Source: Adiantum capillus-veneris
Taxonomy: Eukaryota; Streptophyta; Polypodiopsida; Polypodiales; Pteridaceae
Reading direction: 5' to 3'
Length of the DNA: 64,000 nucleotides
Assembly (NCBI GenBank): GCA_014529385.2
Contig: CM043969.1
Span: forward strand, 15,813,446-15,877,445
Shown here: positions 24,879-36,041 of the stretch, one piece after another
How positions within the stretch are numbered: position 1 is the first letter of the stretch
Layout of the letters: each line of letters opens with the position of its first letter
Made by a program: the position numbers and the translations under genes
The notes under the pieces: model-generated
Seen by the model: only the letters and a program-made list of their open reading frames with translations
The model's database searches: none
What the model was told of the DNA's origin: nothing

Positions 24879-25408
24879 AGAGATCCTTAGATGGTCAGTG
24901 ACCTAGTCATAGATTCTCCTTTTGAGACCTTCGATTTTGACTTCCATTCCATTTACACCTTAGCAATAAGCAGGCATCTACACTCATGGTTTAGTGCTTG
25001 GTAGAGACTAAAAGTTGGGGAACTGCTAGATCTACTCTCGAGGGGCATAGGGAGTTGTGAGTGATATACTAAGAGTATCTCATTCTGCATTTTTTTAATG
25101 CTTTGAAAGTACCGTTCCATCATCCGTTTTTCTTTCAATTTTGTACCTTTTGTTTTTTTTTGTTCTACAATTTATTTCAAACCTTAGGAGTAGATTAGGT
25201 AACAACCAAAACCATCAAATTGGCCTGGGAAGTTCAAGGGAAAAATTGTCAAAACCATAGTTTGGCAAGAAAGACCATAAACTCTAAAAAAGTGGAAACT
25301 TGATGGCCATAACTCAAAAGCTGATATAAACCCAAAAATAAGTGCAAAAGAGGGATAACCAAGCCACAAAGAATCAATATAGAAAGGTTCATGGAATTTG
25401 GTGTAGGA

Positions 25409-26266
25409 ACATCGATCGCGATCCATGTCCCCTTGTGACACTCTGAGCCAAAATTGATACCATTTGGTCCAATGTGGTTCCACATCATTAAATATACACA
25501 CTTTTGACGAGACATTGATATAAAAAACTCATTCAACAATCAAGAAATTGAACAAAAGACACAAAAACCTTGGAAGTTGACCAGAAATTGGGGCTTTTCA
25601 ACTTTTTGAGATCCAAATCCAAAAATAAGTGAGAATTTGACATCTACAAAGTATAAGTATACACCTAAACAAATTTAATGTTCAAACATGGATTGCAATC
25701 CATGTACCTTTTGATCATGTAAGGCTGGGATTTAAGTAATGACTAGCTAATTACATTTGGGAGACCTTTTGCAAAGGGCATCATGGTAAAAAAACTCCAA
25801 AAAGCTTGCCAAATCATCAAAGGACTAGTTGCTAGTCAAAAACAATAGGGCAGACACAAAATTTTAATTATTTTAATCCAAAAATTATTGGCAAATTAGA
25901 CTACTCATACTACAGGTGAACATGAAGTCGAAATTGAGGTCGAGATCTAATGGAACATGGATCGCAATCCATGACGTACCTTTTTTTATTTTTTGGACAA
26001 AGACTATATAGGCTTCTAACAGAGAACAATACAAACATTATATCCAAAAGCAAGATAGTCAAAAAACTCCAAGAAGTGGGTAAAAGGAGGACAAATGCTA
26101 TTCAAGTCTAGCAATCACCAAGCAGACCTAGGGTTTGATTTTTGGGTGATTGAAAGTGATCCAGATGAGATAAAAACAATATAGTAGGTATCAATCGACT
26201 AAAAGGAAACTCTGTATCAAGTTTTAGTGCATTCTGACATAAGGGTACCTGGATCGCGATCCATGT
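25409..26266. repeat. Dispersed palindromes of element III (4 copies)
   Basis: Copies are at 25409-25428, 25686-25705, 25955-25974 and 26247-26266. The second is a perfect 20-nt palindrome: ACATGGATTG followed by its reverse complement. The others have one or two mismatches, with CGATCG-like centres. All lie in the leader between the primer site and the gag remnant, about 270-290 bases apart. Confidence 0.8.
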
Positions 26267-26639
26267 CCCCCTTTCACAAATTGAGCCGAGAGTTTATAAC
26301 ATAGCTAGTATTAGTCCCTAGAAGCATAGTGGTCTTTTCAAAATTCAATTTGGATTTGAATTGTGCATATTGCAAGCAAAATAAGGATTTCTATCAAAAG
26401 TGCCATAAATTTTTTCGTGGTTCAAATTTTGACTAACAGAGCGTCTATAGACATATAGCCACCAAGTGATTTTTGTACAGATTGTGGAAATCACAGTTTG
26501 CAGCTCAAATTTCCTTCTATTGGAAGATTGGATGCATCATAAAAGGTAACAGGTTAGGGTTTGGCAAGCATAATTTTCTTGATGTAGTTGCAATTAGGCA
26601 AGTTATATCAAAATAGAAATCTTGCTATTAGAGACTAGT

Positions 26640-27300
26640 TAAGTCACATCTTGACAGATTGGAGTGTCAATCAAGGAACTTTGCCAACCTTAGATCCAAT
26701 TTCAGAGCAAAGTCTTTCTTATATCTTATCAGAGAGATCTTATACACCTACATGGTTGAGGGATTCAAGTGTGAGCTTCAAGAAAGGAATAACCATGGGA
26801 GCGGGACCATCCCAACTAGTACCAAACACAAAACTTTTGCACCTGCAATATTAGTTTGAAAATGAACAGGGTGCTCAAATCTACGAAGATGGTATGGATA
26901 GTTACTGTGTGAAAATCGAAGAGAGACCAAGTGAGCTCAAGCTCACAGTACCGATAGATTATAGTGGCGATCGGTACTTTGATGAGGAAGGAAACATGTA
27001 TGTAGTTGTGCACAATCCCTTTATTGTGTACAAGTGGGGACTGACAGACATGACGGAGAAGGTTGATGTCAAGCCTGAAGAGAAGCCATCAAAACCGGAC
27101 ATTCCTAATGTGAATCTTAGGCAAGTGAATGTGGCTACTCACGTCAACACATACAATATTCATGTGGGTTTGTAAAACTACATTATCGGAGAGGAAATGC
27201 TCTATTATAGATGTGATGAACCCAATGTGAGAGAGTTACCGGGGCACAAATGCTTATATGCATTCACATATGAAATGGAGTTTATTATGAGGAGCCTACA
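26640..27300 (+). pseudogene. gag N-terminal remnant of element III
   Basis: The translation matches the unusual N-terminal gag domain of the giant element: NEQGAQIYEDGMDSYCVKIE against NEQGAKIYKDGMDRYCVKIE, then YSGDRYFDEEGNMYVVV against YSGDKYIDDEGTMYLVV, and NTYNIHVGL against NTDNIYVGL. Stops occur at 26857 and after 27175. The gag core, pol and 3' ORF are absent, so the element is deleted from here on. Confidence 0.8.
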
Positions 27301-27389
27301 TAAATCATGGGAGAGATCTTGAGGGAGTAGCATATACCACCAAGGATAGTCCATTTTTGGCAAGTGCAGATGAAGCTACAAAACTGTTA

Positions 27390-27835
<446 letters not shown>

Positions 27836-27962
27836 CGTGCGTCTATTTTATGAGGTCTTGCACTTTATTGATGAAAATTTATTACAATTGAAACCCCTCA
27901 AGGTTTAGGATAACTGATGATCAGCTTATTACATGGCTTTATGGATTGCGTATAAAATACGC

Positions 27963-29802
27963 CTAGGAGATGGTATTGACATGATGCACTACTTCATTCA
28001 TGTAATAGTTTCTATACTCATTCTTGAGTGGATAATAAACTAAGATATCAAGCCGGAGTTCCGCTTTCAGTAATCCAAAGGTTTTGACTCGGTTCGCTAG
28101 GATCACATTGGTGACCTTCTCCAAGAGCCAGTCGTTGATGGTTTGATTGGAGTTGTCTGAAACAGTCTGCTGCAATCGTGTAGGCACCAAGTAGAATATC
28201 TCTATTACCCTCAACTCTTCTCCCCAACGTATCTTCTTCAAGTCGGTAGCCAGGCATCCTAGCTTCCGAGCGTTGATGTAGTAAACCCCTCCTGGAAATT
28301 TCCAATCAATTTCCCATCCTCTATCAATGCGAGTGGAGTGTGGCGTATAAGCCTTCAACAGTATCTCCATGACATCTCGCCTGAACTGGTAAACTGGGGA
28401 TCTTCGAGCTTGCTCATAAATAAGCTCAAACACTTGGAACTTCCGATATTTGAGCACGGGGTCTTCCTGCAACACCAATGCAAGGAATTTGGATCAGCTA
28501 CCTATATAATTTTAGTTCCTTTTAAATGTTCAAACAATACGACTTTATTTCCCAGCCTAACCTAGGCTCTGATACCAGGTGTGAGGTCCCCACCCCGCCG
28601 TCTCCAATGGCGGATCTGATGGTGAACCCGATGGCCACTAGATCTATTGCGGAAGCAAACAAAAAGGTTCAGGGTTCGACTAGCGGACGATCTCTCATCA
28701 CAAAGTGAGTCGTTCGAGCCTACTAGCTGGGAGATCTAGCTCCACCTCGCAGGGGAAGCGTACTTGAACTATCTAGCGATCCTAAGACCCACTTTCCAAG
28801 AGGAGACAATCCCCGAGTGCCTTTTTCCCCATGTTTCAGATGCACGTACCCTCGAGATTTCACCGCTCTAGGGGCAATGAGTAATTACTAATTTTGAGTA
28901 AGCACTATGGGGACAGAGAGTTCTCGACCAATCGAGACCACCCATCTCGTAGGCATTGGTAACCCGAGCCAAGCCCCCACTTTCCACCCCCACACTCACA
29001 CTTTCATGCGTGACCTAATTACTACCACAAAGGTTGTTCAACATAAACATTCCTTGTTTTAATTCCGAAGCACATTGTTCGTTAAGACAGCCCTTCAACC
29101 AGTATTGCAAACAACACCAAGACAGTATTCTAGTAAAAATTTTATTCAAAATTATTCATTAAAATTCCAATGTTCTGGAGGTACAACATCCCCCCTCCAA
29201 CGAGAGTTCACTCCTCCCATTGTCGCCTAGCTGCCCATACAACTAGGTATGTCCACCGCATAGAAAGCACGTCTTGGACACTCCCACCGCATAGAAAGCA
29301 AGACGTGGGTTCCCACCGCATAGAAAGCAAGTCGTGGGTATCCACCGCATAAAAAGCAAGTCGTGGATTCAAGAGTCCTTAACGAGGAACTCTGTCCCCT
29401 GTGATCAGTAGGGGGGGTCAGGACTGATTCAACATTGGAAATAAAATGAACATGTCGAGCTAAATTTTTCCTAGCAGACATTCTTTCCTATTGCAACTAG
29501 CATACCCATCAATCATTTCCTTCCTACTTTAGAACTTAATGTACGATGAATTCAATGCCGAGGTTTCCGTCGGATTTCTCCAACATGTTTGGGGATATGT
29601 TCATTCCTAACTAAATGTATGCAATGTTAAATTAAACAACTTGAATGAAGTTATGACCTACCTCTTCCATTTCTTCATCGATGGCCCGTGAGATGGACGA
29701 TAATTGTTCGTCCATGGGAGCTTTCCCCTTCCCGTTCACCTTGCTCGTTCCTGCCTCGTAGTCGTGGGCTCCACCAAAGCGAGTCCTCTTAACCGGGGTC
29801 AT
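27963..29802 (-). CDS. Two-exon gene of unknown function (214 aa)
   Basis: Exon 1 is 29802-29662 (47 codons from MTPVKRTRFGGAHDYEAG) and ends GAAGAG|GTAGGT. Exon 2 is 28466-27963, after ...GTTGCAG. Both lengths are multiples of three, so the frame continues with no stop into a 214-residue protein. It has a charged N-terminus (KVNGKGKAPMDEQL, RAIDEEMEE) and then a predicted globular part (KYRKFQVFELIYEQARRSP, RGWEIDWKFPGGVYYIN). I recognise no family. The intron (1195 bases) contains an LTR fragment, and the sequence upstream of the ATG is also LTR-derived. It could be a host gene, a captured gene fragment or a retroelement ORF. It is unusual here in having no internal stops. Confidence 0.55.
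28566..29660 (-). mobile_element. Minus-strand LTR fragment with tRNA-iMet primer site
   Basis: On the minus strand, TGGTATCAGAGC (28566-28577) is the classic plant initiator-Met primer site. It is preceded by an LTR end ...GGGACCTCACA at 28580. The outer LTR start was not located. Only about 100 bases of internal sequence remain before exon 2 of the minus-strand gene, so this is a truncated insertion in the intron. Confidence 0.55.
29250..29367. repeat. Minisatellite of about 31 bp, 4 copies
   Basis: CCACCGCATAGAAAGCA followed by (C/A)GTCGTGGG-like sequence recurs four times in tandem with small changes. It lies within the LTR fragment. Confidence 0.85.
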
Positions 29803-29907
29803 TTTGTCTATATTCTAATTCTTGTTCCCATTTATTCTCCCACATTGAATGATCACTTCAATATGAGAAAATCATTTGGGTTAGTTAGATATTAGATTTT
29901 TTATGAC
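29803..29907 (-). repeat. LTR fragment of the chromovirus-like family
   Basis: It is the reverse complement of the first 100 bases of the LTR at 22664, ending TTATGACA at 29907. It abuts the ATG of the minus-strand gene on one side and a Gypsy pol fragment on the other. Confidence 0.7.
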
Positions 29908-30972
29908 ATGGTAGATGAGTGTGCCACACACAACTTTGTAAACTATGCCCTTGTCGAGAAACTAAAACTTTCTCAACATCCAAGTGCTCACCATTATATT
30001 ATCTCCATTATGCATTTTGAAGACAAGAAGATGTGGGATACTCTAGTATTAAATTTGAAAGGTGTGATACAAGGGTATAAAGATACACTTGAATTCCAAA
30101 TTATGAACCTGGATCATACAAACTTGGTTTTCAAAAGGGAATGTGTGTGGGTACTAGGACCTTCTTTGAAATTGAGCTACTAGAAAAACTCACTTGAATT
30201 TGAGGAAGAAGGTAAAAAATTTGTTATACAAGGTGAGCATAATGCATATAATATTCCTTTGATATGTTCTCCTTAGGCACAAAAGCTTGTATATAAAAGG
30301 GCTTGTGATGTATATATGCTTTGATGTTGATTTGTTGTAAATGAGAACTCTGGTGTAGAAATGAAAAATCATGTTGCTTACTTGTCTTTGTCTTCTTGTG
30401 ATGACAACAAAAGTAGTTTGAAAGTTTTGCTAGACGAATTTAAAGATGTCTTTCTTGTTGATTTGACAAAATGTTTGCCTCCTAAAAGAGGTGAAGTAGA
30501 TCATGCTATTGATTGAAGTGAAAATGCAAAGCCTGTCTATACACCAACTTATAGATTAGGCCAATCACAATACTTAGAAGTAGAAAGGCAATTGAAATAC
30601 TATATAGATAAAGGTTTCATTAAACCTGGTAGTTCTCCATGGGCATGGTTAAGAAAAAAGATGGTTCTATGCAATTTTGTGTTGACTATAGATCACTGAA
30701 TAACTTTACAATCAAGATCAATTTTTCTATGCTTAGAATGGAAGATATTTTTAATCAATTAGAGGAAGTCAAGTATTTTACTAATATTGACTTACGGTCT
30801 GGCTATCTTCAAGTTAGATAAAGGCTAAAGATGTTGCAAACACAGCCTTTAGGACTAGATATGGCATTATGAGTTTTTGATAATGCCTTTTGGGATTACC
30901 AATGCACCAACTACCTTGATGAAGCTAATGAATAGTGTTCTATGACCCTATCTAGGCAAGTTTATAGTAGTC
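29908..30972 (+). pseudogene. Gypsy retropepsin-RT fragment
   Basis: The first ORF carries a degenerate retropepsin site (VDECATHNF where the family has DSGATHNF). After stops, RT motifs appear: KKKDGSMQFCVDYRSLN, then FTNIDLRSGY, then MPFGITNAPT with a frameshift. It ends abruptly at the inverted LTR at 30973 and lacks the catalytic YxDD region. Confidence 0.75.
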
Positions 30973-31824
30973 TGTGGGACGGGTGTCTAACCTCACTCCT
31001 ATGTTATTGCAGACATAGTGAGAACCACGTATATAACTGCCAATCCATGGGACGAAGATGACTAGACTAGTGCATAGAGGCTACAAGAGGTTGTCAATCT
31101 TTTGGAAAACAACAGACAACTTTCATCTAACTCAAGCTACACTCAAATGACATAAATCACCAAAATCTAGTCGTCGTAAATCGACAAACAAAACATAATC
31201 GTTACAACATCAAATGAAATTCAAACGTTACGAAACTTCTAGGACATGATTATAAGACCGAAGCACACGTGCTTATGGTCTCAAATCTCACTTTAGGTCA
31301 TGTGCAAAAATCACGATTATTAACAGCAGAGTGAGTTTTTTACCTAGTCATTTTCAACCCAAAATGCATCTAAATGCTTAGTAATGATGCCCCAATATGC
31401 CACTTATACTTATTTTATGATTTTTAAGATTAAATTCACCATGAAATGCTGATGTCAATGCATAGAGCTCTTACCTATAGTTGTAACGCAACAGACATCA
31501 CTGCAATGTGACAACTGAGAAGGGATTAGGAAGCGTGAGAAGGAGAGAAGTGAGTGCCATTAGCTCATACTATGTTTCTATTATCCAAAAACTTAAAAAA
31601 ATTGGCTTTTATACCTTAGCCAAGGTTTCTGTGGTCAAAACTAATAATCTAGGAGCTCTAACTAAAGATAGGTTGATACAATCTGGAAGCTTGTAGCCCC
31701 CGCTCATCAATTACACTGTATATCTGGAAAGTAGGAGCTACAACATTCTCGATCCATTAAAATAATAAGGATTTTTACAATAAAAGCTCCAAAAAATGTT
31801 ATCCGAGTTAGCTTTCTGTTAACA
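30973..31824 (-). repeat. Inverted LTR of the element I type, with polypurine tract
   Basis: Read on the minus strand it starts TGTTAACAGAAAGC at 31824 and ends GTCCCACA at 30973, like the LTR at 5331-6241. The polypurine tract (GAGGAGGGGGCGAA) covers 31825-31838 on the minus strand. Confidence 0.85.
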
Positions 31825-31839
31825 TTCGCCCCCTCCTCG

Positions 31840-32090
31840 ACTCAGTCGTCCCTTGACATAGCTTGATGGGATGAAGTAGTCTTCTGGTTGATAGATAGCG
31901 AGGTGGTCTTTCAGTGCATGTAGGGTTTTTTCATATCTGATTCGTCTTTCTTTGTCTGGGACATGCAAAGACTGCATGGTGACTTTGTTTTTAAGTTCAA
32001 TGGTTGAATAGCCAACAAACCTTGATGTAAGGTTACAAATCATTGGCGATACAGTAAAACTTATATTGAAATTTGTATGTATATTACAAG
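31840..32090 (-). pseudogene. End of an element I-type 3' ORF
   Basis: The minus-strand translation (HALKDHLAIYQPEDYFIPS, then VKGRLSRGGG next to the polypurine tract) corresponds to the C-terminal end of the element I 3' ORF region at 5100-5330. About 80 codons survive before unrelated sequence begins. Confidence 0.65.
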
Positions 32091-32718
32091 TCTGATTGAA
32101 CAAGTCGCGAAATCTCTCCAGACTTGTAATATACCTACAAATTTTAATATACAAAATTGCTCTCTACCTACTCTCTCTACTATCCTCTCTCCCTAGCAAC
32201 TGTCTCTCTAACAAACACTATCGCGGCAGTTCATTCGAACTGCCGTGACACCTTTTTTTATAATAACAATATTTTGATTGAACTATTATTCAATCAAAAT
32301 ATATATCGATCGAAGTAAATTTTATTCGGATAAATGCGTATAATACGGATATACAACATATAACTATGTAATATACATATAAATTTTAATATACAAGACT
32401 ATCCATGGACTGCCCCTGAAAATATTAGCACAAATCCTCCTCCATTCTCACCAAGGCATCTAATATATATAGTCTCTCTATATTCTTAGACGCTTGATTG
32501 CGTGTATTTCAGAGCCCATTGAGGTTCTCAAGCGCGATTTTTTGTGAAATGTAAATAAACATCTTGCTAGTGGAAAATCCCACAAACCCTTAGATAGACC
32601 TAAGATATAGTTTTTAAGCCTTTGTTTGAATAAATTTCATAATGTTGGCTATCATATTATAACTGAATGTGATCAAGTCCTGTTGATGATTAAACCATTA
32701 TCAACTTCTTTGACATTA
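32091..32718. other. AT-rich spacer with short inverted repeats
   Basis: CAGACTTGTAATATAC at 32118 pairs with its inverted copy at 32073 around a short loop. A similar TAATATAC...AAATTTTAATATACAA block recurs directly at 32123 and 32368. CGGCAGTTC/GAACTGCCG near 32223 forms a hairpin. No gene is seen. Confidence 0.5.
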
Positions 32719-33007
32719 GGGTGAAAGCATGTTAACGTGTCGCGCTTTTTGTGCTAGTTAGCACTTTCAAGTTAGCACACCTTAAAAAAGTTGGGCATTC
32801 AGTAAATGTTTTTACAAATAATATCAAAATTTGTCGGAGGTTGTACATTTAAATTCCTTGTTTCAAGAGCTTTCTAGTGATATATCATATGTTATAGATC
32901 TTGGAGATGTAGCTCATGTTATTGTACTAGTTAGCATATGTCAAAATTGTGCTAGTTAGCATTGTCCGAGACATGAAAAAGTGTGGCATGTTAACATGCT
33001 TTCACCC
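32719..33007. mobile_element. MITE-like element (289 bp)
   Basis: Inverted termini GGGTGAAAGCATGTTAAC at 32719 and its reverse complement at 32990-33007 flank a non-coding centre with repeated GTGCTAGTTAGCA motifs. ATTA lies directly outside both ends as a probable target duplication. It sits about 200 bases upstream of the interrupted ORF at 33209. The parent transposon is not identified. Confidence 0.8.
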
Positions 33008-33208
33008 ATTAATGGTGTGCAATGTGTGATGATATTTAGTGTGGTGATATTTAAAGTGTTTCATTAATGGTGTTCAATTACGTCTTTAAAGTTCTTTAAG
33101 TTGAAGTTTTAAAGTATTTCAAGTCTGATTGCTCAGTTCTCTAAAACAACTCTCTTTTCCAATTGTTAAGACCTATTTCACTAAAGTCTATTATTTTGCA
33201 TTTCAATT

Positions 33209-33676
33209 ATGGAAGATATTGCTCCCGACCAAAATGCACAGCAACCAAATGATCCTTTGCTTAATCATGGATTGGCTCAGCAAATTTACAAAGAGAAAGA
33301 GATTCGGGTGGCTCAAGGAGACCTCAGTGCTTTGGCTGCAACCCAACAAGACGGATTAAAACTTCAAGGGGAGCCACTGAACTATAGGCAATGTAGACGG
33401 CTATGCCCAAATATTTTTGTACGCAACAAATTATTTTGAGTCCGTGGAAATGCTAAATCTTCCGCTCCCTTGAAGGTTTTAGATTTGCAACACATTGTCC
33501 TCGCTAGAAAGATACTTGCAAGATTTATCCAAGTTTACAAATTGCTACCAAACAATAATCAAGTGGCAATTTACGTTGTACAACAATGCTATTGCTACTA
33601 TGTATTGCAGCTCAAAGTTGATTGTAATGATCATCCCACTATAGGAGGTGTTGGCAAAGGACATCCAGTCGAGAAG
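33209..33676 (+). pseudogene. 5' half of an ORF split by the giant Gypsy element
   Basis: The frame opens MEDIAPDQNAQQPNDPLLNH and runs to the insertion point with one stop (TGA at 33437, probably from CGA). Directly after the right target duplication, the frame continues at 63790-64000. The translated flank is helical and rich in Gln, Leu and Lys. I recognise no family. It could be a host gene or an ORF of another mobile element. Confidence 0.55.
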
Positions 33677-34616
33677 TGTTGAGCCAGCAGAGGATCACAC
33701 CCACCTTTTTTCTCATACTCATCATTTTGTGACCATTGATTGTAATAAATGTCTTCCCGACATTAATTTTGATTTGAACCATTCATTAAGTAACGGGACT
33801 CAATTGAGTTTCCAGCTTGTAATTACGAAGTAATTTCACTTGCTGATGTAATTAGTTAGAGATGTTCTCACCTCCAAGGCTGAGGTATATAAGCCAAAGT
33901 TTTTGTAACCTAAGGAGATTCAGATTATTAATCAAAGTGAGTTTTTGAGCGCCGTGACTCTGTCTGAGAGAGAGTGTGTGAGAGAGAGAGTCTTATCTAC
34001 TTGCTACGCGAGCTACGGAGCCGCCATTGGAGAAGCGACACCGCCATTGTGTTAGCAACGGCGAGAGCTACGCACGGATACCAAGAGTGCGTGCTATCGG
34101 CTTCTATGTGTGGTAAGTTCCTACGAGCTTCGGTGTGAGTTTTCTTCCAACTCGTGTGTCGGAATGGAGCGTGCAGCATATCTATAGAACCACAACGAGT
34201 AGAGCTACGCATTAGTACCATCGGGGTCAAGTTTCGGTCACCTGTATTTTTCGGCCTGTCTTCATACGCGTTTACCGCACGGAGTGATTATAGGTTGATT
34301 ATGAAGTTCAAGTCTTTAGGGTGTTGTTCTTACCTAGTGTATAGACTTCCCCTTGAGTTTGAGATCGATTCAATGATTCTAGATCCTGTTTCGTATAGCA
34401 TTTGTTCGTAGTACGGATTTCAGTCACTTGCGTATTTTAGAACTTAGATTTGATTTCCTTAGTAGTGATTGTCATTAGAAGTTCGAGTAGGTGATTTGGC
34501 ACCCACCTAGTTGTTTCCATGCGCTTGCGGGTCAAGCTCCGTCCTCGTCTGACAAATTCTGTTGTTGGTTGAGTTCTCGCTATTTAGCTTCCGCTAGCGG
34601 CGTAACCGCCTTAACA
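33677..34616 (+). repeat. 5' LTR of the giant Gypsy element (940 bp)
   Basis: It runs from TGTTGAGCCAGC to CGCCTTAACA. It contains a TATA box (TATATAAG at 33886-33893) and a GA-rich microsatellite near 33961-33990. Only a few substitutions and microsatellite length changes separate it from the copies at 53562 and 62841. A TCATACGCGT stretch at about 34261 matches 10 bases of the element's palindrome. Confidence 0.95.
33886..33893 (+). promoter_or_regulatory. LTR TATA box
   Basis: TATATAAG is preserved in all three LTR copies (also 53771-53778 and 63050-63057). It is the likely core promoter for the genomic RNA. Confidence 0.7.
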
Positions 34617-34618
34617 TT

Positions 34619-34636
34619 TGGCGCCGCTGCCGGGGA
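34619..34636 (+). promoter_or_regulatory. Primer-binding site, tRNA-Asp type
   Basis: TGGCGCCGCTGCCGGGGA lies two bases after the LTR end. It is complementary, with one mismatch, to the 3' end of plant tRNA-Asp, as used by several plant Gypsy lineages. Confidence 0.85.
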
Positions 34637-34676
34637 CGAGAGCCCTAAGTAGGTGACCTTAGACTAATCCTACGAG

Positions 34677-36033
34677 GTGAGTCGTATAAACTACTTTGTA
34701 TACTTTAGTTAAAAAAGATCTAGGAGTGGTCGACTCCAAAGATCTCGAGAGATACTAGGAAGTGGGGTATTCCTGGGTCTTTCGTGTTGACAGTATTTTT
34801 AGTTTAGCTTAGATTTGTTTGTTGTTTTGTTGGTGTTGAGTAGTTGTTGATAGAAGAAGAATTTGCTAGTCCGTGAGTGGCAGTGGATCTCTTTAAAATC
34901 ACAATTACCAAACCCATTTTATGATTAGGAATAGCTTAGGTAGGACTTCATTTGATCCTGATCTAGAGCTAGTAATCATTGGAGTATTTGCTTGATATGG
35001 TTGATTGCATGTTAGATCACTAAACCGTCGAGTTAGTAGTGAAACTTGCAATAAACAAAAGTCAGAGAAATTTTCTGTGTATCGGGGAGTTACTGAGCAC
35101 TAGAGAAAGCTTTAGGAAGGATTCTGTGCCAAAAAACTGGAAATCTGCAACTTTAGACATCATACGCGTATGATGTCTAAATGACCAAACAGAGACCAAA
35201 ACAGAAATTTTGACTTTACCAGAGTGTTCAAAAGGGGAGTTATACCCTAGTTTCAACTTAAAACAAGAGCATTAATACTCAAAGAAACCCAAAAAGACAA
35301 GTCGGAGTCCAAGAAACGCAAAGAATAGGAAATTTTGGATTCAGATCTTGTTTTTGCATTCAAACCTGACAAAAACACTTGAATCTCAATTATAAACATT
35401 GGAGAAGGCTTAAAACCAAAAATAGTCAAAATCTGGGACAAAAGACATCATACGCGTATAATGTCTTTTAGCACATCCACTGCTTATTTTTGATATCTGA
35501 CCTGACAAGATTGTTACAAACACTGTAGAAAGCATAAATATCAAGTCTTGACCCAAATTGATGAAAAAGACATCATACGCGTATGATGTCTTTTACCTAA
35601 TTTTGGACATATTTTGATACTTTGCCAACACAGATCCATTGTAATAGCTGTCTAGAGGTTATATTTCAAGTGTCATCCCATTTGGATCACAATTGACCCA
35701 AAACAAGTCAAAAGCGGAAAATTGCCAAGAAAAGCCTAAATTAGCCATAACTTGCACAAGCAGAGTTCAAACTGAATTTTGTGAGTGGACAGAGCATAAG
35801 AGGGCTACTGAGAGTGAGCATAACCAAAATAGTCCAAATCTGTGAAAAAAAGACATCATACGCGTATAATGTTTTTTTCAGCATAACTGCAACAAAATTA
35901 TCACTTGATGAAACAGAAATTGTCCAACTGACAAGATTAAACAATTGACCAAGTATCAATCAGTTTGGATAAATTCTGACCACAAAAACTTGGGACAACA
36001 AATTGCCGAGACGGAAAAGTTAAAGTCCTTTAG
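34677..36033 (+). other. Putative leader intron before gag
   Basis: CGAG|GTGAGT at 34677 and CTTTAG| at 36028-36033 are plausible splice sites, and the gag ATG follows at 36042. The region has no coding potential and holds four copies of the element's palindrome. By analogy with the 3' ORF leader, it may be removed by splicing. If it is not spliced, it is an unusually long 5' leader. Confidence 0.4.
35155..35874. repeat. 24-nt palindromes of the giant element, 5' set (4 copies)
   Basis: The unit is AGACATCATACG followed by its exact reverse complement, with ACGCGT at the centre. Perfect copies are at 35155-35178 and 35568-35591. The copy at 35443-35466 has one mismatch and the copy at 35851-35874 has two. 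The intervening sequence is not repeated. The same unit recurs in the 3' leader at 58339-59349. Confidence 0.9.
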
Positions 36034-36041
36034 GGGAATTG

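Noticed and set aside
34154-34411. An 85-codon ORF present in all three LTR copies
   Set aside because: Its recurrence follows from LTR identity. It has no domain, and the solo copy starts with a shifted frame, so there is no sign of selection.
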